51,003 nucleotides of DNA, from the NCBI GenBank assembly GCA_023284085.1, contig JAKVHY010000039.1:1-51003 (forward strand), given 5' to 3'. Numbering within the stretch: the stretch's first letter is position 1; each line of letters starts with the position of its first letter. The position numbers were made by a program, and so were the translations under genes. Shown here in pieces: positions 9,001-15,816 of the stretch. This DNA comes from Shewanella benthica (GTDB taxonomy: Bacteria > Pseudomonadota > Gammaproteobacteria > Enterobacterales > Shewanellaceae). Under the pieces are notes generated by a model. It was not told the DNA's origin. It saw nothing but the letters and a program-made list of their open reading frames with translations, and made no database searches.

Positions 9001-9471
9001 AATAGTTCCATCACCATATCGTATTATATTATTAATAGTTTATTTATTAATTAACTTTTTATATTTAACTATGAAGAGGTTCATGCATTTAAATATTAAA
9101 CTCATTCTATCTCAACATTAAATTAAAAACTAAACCCACATCTAAAATCAACACAGCAACTCAAATTAATTTTACAACATTGAATTGACTTCACACTTAC
9201 AACTTTTTGCAGCATGGTTGAAAACTTAACACATCAAGATCGAGTTCAAATAACAAACGCATTGTTGACTATTTAATTAAAAAACAGCCTTCCTCAAAAG
9301 GTAGAGGAAGGGGTTCACTGAAAACTAATAAGACAAAAATCAATTATCTTTGCAGGGATATATATTTTCTTACTAATCTATATGAATAAAACTTTAAATA
9401 ACTCAAATACCAACCGTAAAAGATGGGGCATTTACGGTTGGTGTTACACAAACCCCGATTAATCGTGATTG
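9001..9471. other. A/T-rich intergenic region between dddY and the cytochrome gene
   Basis: This 471-base stretch has no coding potential on either strand. It holds a terminator for the reductase operon (9279-9311) and, nearer the cytochrome gene, a perfect 12-base inverted repeat (ACCAACCGTAAA at 9409-9420 / TTTACGGTTGGT at 9431-9442, loop of 10). The repeat has no good T run and may be an operator, mRNA stabiliser or weak terminator. The rest (9001-9270) is the likely dddY promoter region; no convincing -10/-35 or CRP/FNR site could be assigned. Confidence 0.6.
9279..9311 (-). terminator. Rho-independent terminator of the reductase operon
   Basis: On the minus strand CCTTCCTC / GAGGAAGG (9304-9311, 9288-9295) forms a perfect 8-base-pair stem, followed by CTGTTTTTTAATT. 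It separates the flavoprotein/cytochrome transcript from dddY. Confidence 0.85.
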
Positions 9472-9825
9472 TTACTCTTTATGCTTATCAAACTTGAAAG
9501 TATGACAATTGCTGCACAAAGGCTTCTTAGGCTTATGTTCGCCATGACATTCCTGACAAGGAAGATCCTTACCATAGTGCAGATTATTGTGTGGATTCTG
9601 CCACCGTTCCTCTTCGCTACGTGCAGTCTGCTCGGCTAGGTCATCAATATCATGACACTGCAGGCAGGCTTGATCCGATGGAAATTGCTTGATGCCATTG
9701 TCATGACATACTTTACAATCCTTACCGATCACATCTTTATGGTAAACACGCTGATCAACCGCTTGAGCCGATAGACTCACTAAGCCAGTTAAGACCAGTG
9801 CGAGTACAATATTTAATTTTTTCAT
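9472..9825 (-). CDS. Periplasmic tetraheme c-type cytochrome, electron-transfer subunit of the acrylate reductase
   Basis: This 117-residue precursor has a signal peptide (ending SAQA) and four CxxCH heme motifs: CKVCH, CLQCH, CQECH and CSNCH. Size and heme spacing resemble the N-terminal cytochrome domain of Shewanella flavocytochrome c3 fumarate reductase, here as a separate protein. The gene starts 27 bases after the flavoprotein gene, with GAGGAATCAATA before its ATG, so the two are co-transcribed. It would accept electrons from a quinol dehydrogenase (CymA-type, not in this window) and pass them to the FAD subunit, as in two-subunit methacrylate/acrylate reductases. A terminator follows. 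Confidence 0.92.
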   Translation of the reverse strand: MKKLNIVLALVLTGLVSLSAQAVDQRVYHKDVIGKDCKVCHDNGIKQFPSDQACLQCHDIDDLAEQTARSEEERWQNPHNNLHYGKDLPCQECHGEHKPKKPLCSNCHTFKFDKHKE

Positions 9826-9852
9826 TATTGATTCCTCTTTTTACGGATCTAG

Positions 9853-11373
9853 TTAGGCTTTCATCATGCTGCGTGCAGCTGTCATACCCATCACCATACA
9901 CTCTGGAATTGAGCAGCTACCTAAACGGCTCACACCATGGATACCACCACAGACTTCTCCAGCAGCATATAGACCTGAGATAGGTTTGCCCGTAAAGCTA
10001 TCCTTCACTTCAGCTTTAGCGTTGACCTGCACACCACCTTGACAGTAATGCACCTTTGGCCATAAACGAACCACGGTGAAAGGAGCTTGGATAAACTTGT
10101 CCTTCGCCTTAGTCATGTTCTTACCGAACTGCGTATCTTCGCCGGACTTAACGTAGCTGTTGTACTCTTCGATCTGCGCCTTAAGTGGCTTCAGTGGTAC
10201 TTCGAAATGCTTGGCTAATTCTTCAACCGTGTCAAACTTCCAACCTACGTTGTACTTGATCACTTTCTTGGTATTAGGATGCTTCTTTGAATCCTTATAG
10301 CTGGTGATCAAGATAGGAGGTAGTGCCTCACCTTTCTCATCGCGACAGCCCAACTCGGCATCGGCGCGAGTCTTACGGTCAGCAATTTCATTCATGAAAC
10401 GCTTACCGGTCAGACGGTTAATCGCCATTGAATGAGGGAAGTTATAGATAGAGTAGTTAGACACATAACCGAACCCACCTTCATCTGGTGATGCCCAAGG
10501 GCCCGATTGGATATGAGCCAAATGCACTGGGATTGCCCCCAGACGGAACATCTCATACATACCTTCACCGGTCGCACCGGGTGCGTTAGTACAACCCACT
10601 TCAGCAGTCAAAGTTGGGTCTTGCGCCATACGCAGATCAATATTCTGTGCGAAACCACCTGTCGCCATGATCACACCGCGCTTTGCTCGGATCTTAATGA
10701 CTTTACCAGGCTGGTCTTCACCGAAATGGTAGTTTTCACGCATTTTAACGCCAAGAATTTCGCCTTTTTCACCCACTAAGAAACCTTCGAACTTAGAGCG
10801 ATTATGGGTCTTAACACCAATTTTTTTACACTCTTTATAGAGAGGTTGGGTGATACCGGCACCACAGCTCACAGTAGTCTGGTAAGTACGGGCAACCGAA
10901 TGGCCACCTAACTGTTGTAAGTATGGATGGAATTCGGAGCCTGCATCCATAGTCATCTGTAGTGCTTCAACTGCATGCTCTGCCACATGTCGTAGTAGCG
11001 CCTCATCGGCAATACCACGACCAGACTTCATCTGATCGGCAACCATTCTGTCTACAGAGTCCTGCACACCTTCTTTCTTCTGCATAGGCGTACCAGGAGC
11101 AGCAAAGAGGCCACCATTGATGGCTGAGTTACCACCGAAATATGACATCTTCTCGAAGATATGAACGTCTTTTGCACCTTTACGTGTGGCTTCGATTGCT
11201 GCGGCTAAACCAGCAAAACCAGAACCAATAATTAGCACCTCAACTTCTTTGTCCCATTTAACTCCGTCCGCTTTCTCTGAAATGGCCATCGCTGGCGCTG
11301 CTAGTGCCACGCCGGCAGCAGCTCCCATTCCTTTTATGAAATTACGGCGTCCAAGCAGATTGTTATTGCTCAT
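9853..11373 (-). CDS. Periplasmic FAD-dependent reductase subunit, probable acrylate reductase (fumarate reductase superfamily)
   Basis: This 506-residue protein has a twin-arginine signal (GRRNFIKGMGAAAG, residues 8-21), so it is exported folded with FAD. A dinucleotide-binding motif (IIGSGFAGLAAAIEA, 48-62) and the C-terminal FAD loop (GLYAAGEVCGGIHG, 467-480) mark the flavocytochrome c/urocanate reductase family. The catalytic arginine region is preserved (NEIADRKTRADAE, R336), as is H442 in KVHYCQGGV. Two residues that hold the fumarate carboxylates in FccA appear replaced: the His of the HPT segment (here IQSGPWASP) and the Arg of the final FGR segment (here VMGMTAAR). That suits a monocarboxylate such as acrylate. 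Unlike FccA there is no heme domain; the tetraheme subunit is encoded next. The DddY neighbour supports acrylate as substrate; methacrylate or another enoate is possible. Confidence 0.87.
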   Translation of the reverse strand: MSNNNLLGRRNFIKGMGAAAGVALAAPAMAISEKADGVKWDKEVEVLIIGSGFAGLAAAIEATRKGAKDVHIFEKMSYFGGNSAINGGLFAAPGTPMQKKEGVQDSVDRMVADQMKSGRGIADEALLRHVAEHAVEALQMTMDAGSEFHPYLQQLGGHSVARTYQTTVSCGAGITQPLYKECKKIGVKTHNRSKFEGFLVGEKGEILGVKMRENYHFGEDQPGKVIKIRAKRGVIMATGGFAQNIDLRMAQDPTLTAEVGCTNAPGATGEGMYEMFRLGAIPVHLAHIQSGPWASPDEGGFGYVSNYSIYNFPHSMAINRLTGKRFMNEIADRKTRADAELGCRDEKGEALPPILITSYKDSKKHPNTKKVIKYNVGWKFDTVEELAKHFEVPLKPLKAQIEEYNSYVKSGEDTQFGKNMTKAKDKFIQAPFTVVRLWPKVHYCQGGVQVNAKAEVKDSFTGKPISGLYAAGEVCGGIHGVSRLGSCSIPECMVMGMTAARSMMKA

Positions 11374-11420
11374 CTGTCATCACCCTTTTTAGTTTTTTAT
11401 CGACAAGATGATCATAAAGG

Positions 11421-11438
11421 TGGAATCAGTTCCAAAAC
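11421..11438. promoter_or_regulatory. Candidate LysR operator, copy 1
   Basis: TGGAATCAGTTCCAAAAC contains the inverted repeat TGGAA-N4-TTCCA. It matches the second site at 11536-11553 in 15 of 18 positions. It lies 48 bases upstream of the reductase operon start, on the promoter-proximal side. Confidence 0.6.
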
Positions 11439-11531
11439 GGGAGTTACAAAACAGTGTACTCAAAACATTTTGATAACATCGTGAAAGTTCAGACTAGGTT
11501 CAAATTCACGTAAAATTACAACTTTAAAGGT

Positions 11532-11553
11532 ATTTTGGACTCAATTCCAAAAT
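11532..11553. promoter_or_regulatory. Candidate LysR operator, copy 2
   Basis: ATTTTGGA-CTCAAT-TCCAAAAT is a perfect 8-base inverted repeat. Its core TGGACTCAATTCCAAAAT repeats the 11421 site. The two sites are 115 bases apart, close to eleven helical turns, so they could be bound on the same DNA face by one LysR tetramer. Confidence 0.6.
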
Positions 11554-11642
11554 CAGATAAAGAGCTAAAAAGGCAAGGAAAACCAAGCGTGGAGCACACC
11601 ATGGTGTTAGTGTTATGAGAAGAAAGACCTAAATAAGTGTGT

Positions 11643-12560
11643 ATGGAACTAGAAGATATCTACCGGCAAGATCTAAGTTTGCTTATCGCATTACAGATCT
11701 TGGTTGAAGAGTGTAGTGTTACTCAAGCCGCTAAGCGCTTACATCTGAGCCAATCTGCCACCAGCAGAATTTTAGCTCGTCTGCGAGACATGCTCAACGA
11801 CCCACTCTTTACCCGTGTAGGGCAAAAATTAGTACCGACTCAATTCGCCCTCGTTTGTTATTCACAGTTACAACAACCTACAGGACAATTGATTGAGCTA
11901 CTGACTCCCAAAGAATTTAACCCAAGTGAATGTCAGCAAAAATTCACCATCGCCGCCACAGACTATGCGATGCAGGCCTTAGTGCCTTTCGTATTACCGG
12001 AAATCTACAGTAAAGCCCCCAATATCAAACTCGAGGTCATACCGGTTCAGCATAGGGAATTACAATCACAATTAAGTCAGCAAGGGGCTGATCTGGCTAT
12101 CTGTCGGGCCATCGGTCAAACCCTGCAGCTCAGTCAAGAATTTCTCGGTAAAGTCGGCGTAAGCTGCCTGTTATCGCCCGAGCATCCTTTGGCTGATTCA
12201 CCCCTCACATTAGCGGATTACTTGCATTACCCCCACGCGACCATAGCCATCAGCGATGGTGTGAAGGCCCTGGTTGATTCGGCTATTGTGGCATATCCCG
12301 ATCGTAATGAACTCTTGAGAACCTCTCATCTGGACAGCGCACTCGCCTTATTAAAGTTTCATCCTTTGATCATCACCTTACCTGAGGGTATGGCTGAGCT
12401 TGCAGCATCGAAGCATAGACTCAGGCTTAAACCACTTCCTTTTGAGATCCCGCCGTTAGACTACAACCTATTTTGGCACTCCAAATCTGAGCGGGATAAA
12501 GCCCATAAGTGGTTAAGGGAAGAGATAACGGCTTCAATTCGTCAGTTGCTTAAGCAATAA
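11643..12560 (+). CDS. LysR family regulator of the DMSP/acrylate cluster (inferred)
   Basis: The N-terminal winged helix-turn-helix is clear (VEECSVTQAAKRLHLSQSATSRILARLRDMLNDPLF) and is followed by the LysR substrate-binding fold. The ATG at 11643 is preferred over a GTG six bases upstream; neither has a strong ribosome binding site. It is divergent from the reductase operon across a 270-base region with two near-identical inverted repeats, and convergent with acuI. Position makes it the likely acrylate- or DMSP-responsive activator of the cluster, but the effector is not shown by sequence. The reading NLFWHS near the C-terminus resembles the other two NodD-like LysR proteins of this window (at 19981 and 32698). 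Confidence 0.88.
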   Translation: MELEDIYRQDLSLLIALQILVEECSVTQAAKRLHLSQSATSRILARLRDMLNDPLFTRVGQKLVPTQFALVCYSQLQQPTGQLIELLTPKEFNPSECQQKFTIAATDYAMQALVPFVLPEIYSKAPNIKLEVIPVQHRELQSQLSQQGADLAICRAIGQTLQLSQEFLGKVGVSCLLSPEHPLADSPLTLADYLHYPHATIAISDGVKALVDSAIVAYPDRNELLRTSHLDSALALLKFHPLIITLPEGMAELAASKHRLRLKPLPFEIPPLDYNLFWHSKSERDKAHKWLREEITASIRQLLKQ

Positions 12561-12570
12561 CCAGACAATA

Positions 12571-12591
12571 AAAAACCCAGAAAAATCTGGG
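12571..12591 (-). terminator. Rho-independent terminator after acuI
   Basis: CCCAGA / TCTGGG (12576-12581, 12586-12591) with a T4 loop on the minus strand is followed there by a run of six T. It lies just past the acuI stop and between convergent genes. Confidence 0.8.
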
Positions 12592-12621
12592 CTTAGATAG
12601 AAAAGTGACGGAGCAATAACG

Positions 12622-13602
12622 TTAAACTTTAACCAGTACTCGACCGGTGACTTGCCCTTTAACTATCTTATCGGCATAGGCAGCAACCTCATCGAGTTCA
12701 ATAGTCTGAGCCGCTTGCTGATAGTAACTTTCCGGTAATAGCTCTATGACTCGCTCCCAAGCTGCTTGGCGTTTATCCAAGGGACATGAAACCGAATCGA
12801 TACCGAGTAAGCTTACACCACGTAAAATAAACGGCATCACAGTTGTTGGTAGTGTAAAACCACCCGCCAAGCCACAAATAGCTGCGGCGCCGCCATAGTT
12901 CATCTGGGCCAGCGCCGTTGCCAGCACTTTATCGCCTACGGTATCGACGATACCAGCCCAGCGCTGCTTCTCTAATGGTCTAGAATCTTGCTCTAGTTCA
13001 CTGCGCTCTATGACTTCGCTGGCTCCGAGTGAAAGCAACAGCTCACAGTTTTGCTCGACACGACCAGAACTTGCCACCACTTTATAGCCCAGTCTCGCAA
13101 GTAGAGATACGGCAACTGAGCCCACCCCGCCACTAGCGCCAGTCACTAAAACATCACCAGATTCGGGTGTGATCTTGGCATCTTGTAGCGCCTGCACACA
13201 TAACATGGCGGTTAAACCCGCCGTGCCTATCATCATGGCTTTTTGGGCATTACAAGTTGGTGGCATAGGGACTAACCAGTCGGCTTTAACACGTGCCTTT
13301 TCTGCCATGCCGCCCCAGTGACTCTCACCCACCCCCCAGCCAGTCAAGATAACTTCATCACCCTTTTTATAACGTGGGTCTGCAGATTCATTGACGACAC
13401 CAGCAAAATCGATGCCAGGCACCATAGGGAAATTACGAATAATACGGCCAATTCCCGTTACAGCAAGACCATCTTTATAGTTCAGCGATGAATACGCTAC
13501 ATCGACTAGCACTTCACCTTCAGGCAGATCTGACTCTTGGATCTGAGTGATGTTTGCTAGAGTATTTTTGCCTTCCTGAGTTAAAACCAGTGCTTTGAAC
13601 AT
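12622..13602 (-). CDS. acuI: AcuI/YhdH family NADPH-dependent acryloyl-CoA reductase
   Basis: This 326-residue medium-chain dehydrogenase/reductase matches the YhdH/AcuI family (opening MFKALVLTQEGK; SLNYKDGLAVTG; VPGIDFAGVV near residue 62; ending VTGRVLVKV). The nucleotide-binding loop VTGASGGVGSVAVSLL is at about 153-168, and there are no structural-zinc cysteines. AcuI reduces acryloyl-CoA to propionyl-CoA and protects cells that make acrylate from DMSP. The DddY cluster beside it makes that role far more likely than a generic quinone reductase. The ATG is preceded by GAGGAG. It has its own promoter region with a palindrome (13659-13673) and its own terminator. Confidence 0.9.
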   Translation of the reverse strand: MFKALVLTQEGKNTLANITQIQESDLPEGEVLVDVAYSSLNYKDGLAVTGIGRIIRNFPMVPGIDFAGVVNESADPRYKKGDEVILTGWGVGESHWGGMAEKARVKADWLVPMPPTCNAQKAMMIGTAGLTAMLCVQALQDAKITPESGDVLVTGASGGVGSVAVSLLARLGYKVVASSGRVEQNCELLLSLGASEVIERSELEQDSRPLEKQRWAGIVDTVGDKVLATALAQMNYGGAAAICGLAGGFTLPTTVMPFILRGVSLLGIDSVSCPLDKRQAAWERVIELLPESYYQQAAQTIELDEVAAYADKIVKGQVTGRVLVKV

Positions 13603-13658
13603 GATGAACTCCTCTAAAATAGTCCTGCCAGCATAATGTAAAACACATCATGCTTGAA

Positions 13659-13673
13659 ATGCATATTTTGCAT
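13659..13673. promoter_or_regulatory. Palindrome upstream of acuI
   Basis: ATGCA-TATTT-TGCAT forms an inverted repeat 57 bases upstream of acuI, with a further ATGCAT at 13681-13686. It is a candidate operator; no known regulator consensus could be assigned. Confidence 0.4.
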
Positions 13674-13725
13674 GTTAGACATGCATCGTAATCATGAATA
13701 GCTGAAATAACGAATGCCTTGGTAA

Positions 13726-15543
13726 TCACTTCTTTAGCCCAAGCCGTTTTAGCTTGCGGTAAAGGGTATTGCGACTGATGCCAAGATGCTTGGCACATTG
13801 ACTGACATTGCCCTGAAACTTAGCATAGCAGGCAATAATATTGGCATTAACCAGAGTGTGTAATTCATTATTTTGGGGCGCTCTGACTAGCCCTGCACTC
13901 ACCTGTTCTTTAGCTAGAGTTTGCTGCAAGTTATCCGGCAGGTGCCCCCAATTAAGCTCCTGCTCGCCCTCTGACATCAGACACACAACTTGCATCAAGT
14001 TATCCAGCTCACGCAAGTTTCCCGGCCAATGATAGCCAAGCATTTTTGCCAATAAAGATGCCTCTATAAGCTGATGTGACACACGATATTTTCTGTGGAG
14101 TTTATCAATGATACGCTCAATATCACTGCGCTCCCGCAGTGATGGCAAGGTCACCTGCAAGCCATTGAGCCTGTAGAAGAGATCTTGCCTGAACCGACCA
14201 TCTTTCACCAACTGTTCGAGATCTGTGTGGGTAGCCGCCACGACTTGAATATCCACCTTGTAGCTGCGGTTGCTGCCGACTGGGGTGACCTCCCTCTCCT
14301 GTAATACACGCAGTAATCGGCTTTGGGTCGCCAATGGCATCTCACCTATCTCATCCAAAAATAGGAAACCACCATCGGCTTGACGGATTTTGCCTAAGTA
14401 TCCGCTCCTACTGGCACCAGTAAAAGCCCCGGCTTGATAACCAAATAGCTCAGACTCGACTAAATCTGCGGGTAAGGAGGCACAGTTGACCGCAACGAAT
14501 GCATGGCCGCAACGTTTACTTTGGCTATGCAACTTAGTCACGAACTGCTCTTTTCCCACCCCCGTTTCACCTAATACCAGCAGGGGAATGCTCTTGCCTA
14601 CGACCTTATTGGCTTGCTGCCAGGCACGCTCTAATTTAGGATCTTTAAATCGCACCGCGACTTTATGACCTAGTACCTGAGTCTTATTGGGTTTTATGGC
14701 CTGAGTTTTAAGATGCAGATCTCTATGTTGAGATATGGCTTCACTTTGAGGCCACTGGCTACCCATATAGCGCTTGATGTCCTCACCTAAACCTGGCGCA
14801 TTCAGCAATTTCTTCGCCATGGCATTAGTGCCTAAGATCTTACCTTCGCTATCGGCGATGACGATACCTTGCCAGCCCGAGTCGAGCAAAGTAGCTTGCT
14901 CGGCCAAGTCGATTCGATAGTGACTATGTGGCAGATGACAGAGTAAAGCCGTTTCAACTTGTTGAGCCAGACTAGACACTAAAAGCAAGGTTTGCTGAGT
15001 ATGTTGCTGCTGCTCCGTGGTGATATCTATAGCCGCTATCATCTCACCGGCAGGTGAAAATATCGGACTGGCGGTGCAGCTCATAAATCTATGCTGCTTA
15101 ATAAAGTGCTGCTCACCAATGACAGATATGGTTTGTTGCGCCTTTAGCGCAGTGCCAATCGCATTAGTGCCTTTATGCTGTTCCAGCCAATTAACCCCGA
15201 CATCCAGTGCAATATTGGCTAGCTTATCTGAATACTTGCTCACTCCCCAATGACACAGTACATAGCCTTCGCAATCTGACAAAATCAGCCGACTCGAAGT
15301 GTGTGACATGAGTTGACTAAACAACGGCAGTGCATGGTTTTCTACCAGCTCGATAAGCTGTTTATGATGAAAATTCCGATCTTCCAATGCGCCTCTATCT
15401 AGCCTCATCTCCTCAGGAAGACTGGCTTCAGTAAGCCCTGCACCTTGGCTGCGTAACCAGGAATCTGATAGCCAATCTTGCATGCTCTCTTGCTGAGCGC
15501 CGAGTTTTAGTGTCATAGCAGTGTTCCATTTTGGCACACTCAT
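13726..15543 (-). CDS. Sigma-54-dependent activator, AcoR-like
   Basis: The roughly 605-residue protein has an N-terminal sensory region with a GAF-like domain (about 60-200) and possibly a PAS-like segment (about 215-270). A AAA+ sigma-54 interaction domain follows, with Walker A GETGVGKE, the sigma-54 contact loop GAFTGA and Walker B GGFLFLDEIGEM. A Fis-type helix-turn-helix ends the protein (NVSQCAKHLGISRNTLYRKLKRLGL). This is the AcoR arrangement, in which small molecules such as acetoin or aldehydes act on the GAF domain. The start is uncertain: ATG at 15543 (MSVPKWN), ATG at 15516 (MTLKLG, with GGAA 8 bases upstream) or GTG at 15552. It is divergent from an aldehyde dehydrogenase that has a -24/-12 promoter, its obvious target. 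Confidence 0.92.
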   Translation of the reverse strand: MSVPKWNTAMTLKLGAQQESMQDWLSDSWLRSQGAGLTEASLPEEMRLDRGALEDRNFHHKQLIELVENHALPLFSQLMSHTSSRLILSDCEGYVLCHWGVSKYSDKLANIALDVGVNWLEQHKGTNAIGTALKAQQTISVIGEQHFIKQHRFMSCTASPIFSPAGEMIAAIDITTEQQQHTQQTLLLVSSLAQQVETALLCHLPHSHYRIDLAEQATLLDSGWQGIVIADSEGKILGTNAMAKKLLNAPGLGEDIKRYMGSQWPQSEAISQHRDLHLKTQAIKPNKTQVLGHKVAVRFKDPKLERAWQQANKVVGKSIPLLVLGETGVGKEQFVTKLHSQSKRCGHAFVAVNCASLPADLVESELFGYQAGAFTGASRSGYLGKIRQADGGFLFLDEIGEMPLATQSRLLRVLQEREVTPVGSNRSYKVDIQVVAATHTDLEQLVKDGRFRQDLFYRLNGLQVTLPSLRERSDIERIIDKLHRKYRVSHQLIEASLLAKMLGYHWPGNLRELDNLMQVVCLMSEGEQELNWGHLPDNLQQTLAKEQVSAGLVRAPQNNELHTLVNANIIACYAKFQGNVSQCAKHLGISRNTLYRKLKRLGLKK

Positions 15544-15550
15544 GGTGTGC
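15534..15550. promoter_or_regulatory. Inverted repeat at the 5' end of the activator gene
   Basis: GCACAC-TCATG-GTGTGC is a perfect 6-base inverted repeat lying across the likely activator start codon and about 125 bases upstream of the divergent sigma-54 promoter. That is a usual distance for an upstream activating sequence, so it is a candidate binding site for the AcoR-like protein. Confidence 0.45.
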
Positions 15551-15671
15551 ACTTATGCCACAGTGCGGCCGCTATACCAGTGCAACCTCTTACTGGCTTT
15601 CGCACATAAAGACATCAAAAATTAGTTTTTCATCATACTGTTACCTCACAGATATCACAACTCCGGCCAGC

Positions 15672-15689
15672 TTGGCCCAATGATTGCGA
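15672..15689 (+). promoter_or_regulatory. Sigma-54 (-24/-12) promoter
   Basis: TTGGCCCAATGATTGCGA carries the invariant GG (15674-15675) and GC (15686-15687) at N10 spacing, close to TGGCAC-N5-TTGC. Transcription would start near 15699, about 118 bases before the aldehyde dehydrogenase ATG. A sigma-54 activator is encoded divergently, which makes the assignment convincing. Confidence 0.8.
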
Positions 15690-15816
15690 TATCCCTCGGG
15701 AGAGCTCACATAAGCAGAGAAAATCCTTTGCACTTAAAAACAATAAGATACAGCAGATGTATCGACTAATGACTCGGTAAGAGTTAACTAACAAGACAAA
15801 TTAAAGGACAAATAGC

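Noticed and set aside
13520..13798. A 92-codon minus frame spanning the acuI start and the activator stop
   Set aside because: It overlaps both real genes and the acuI promoter and has no recognisable product.
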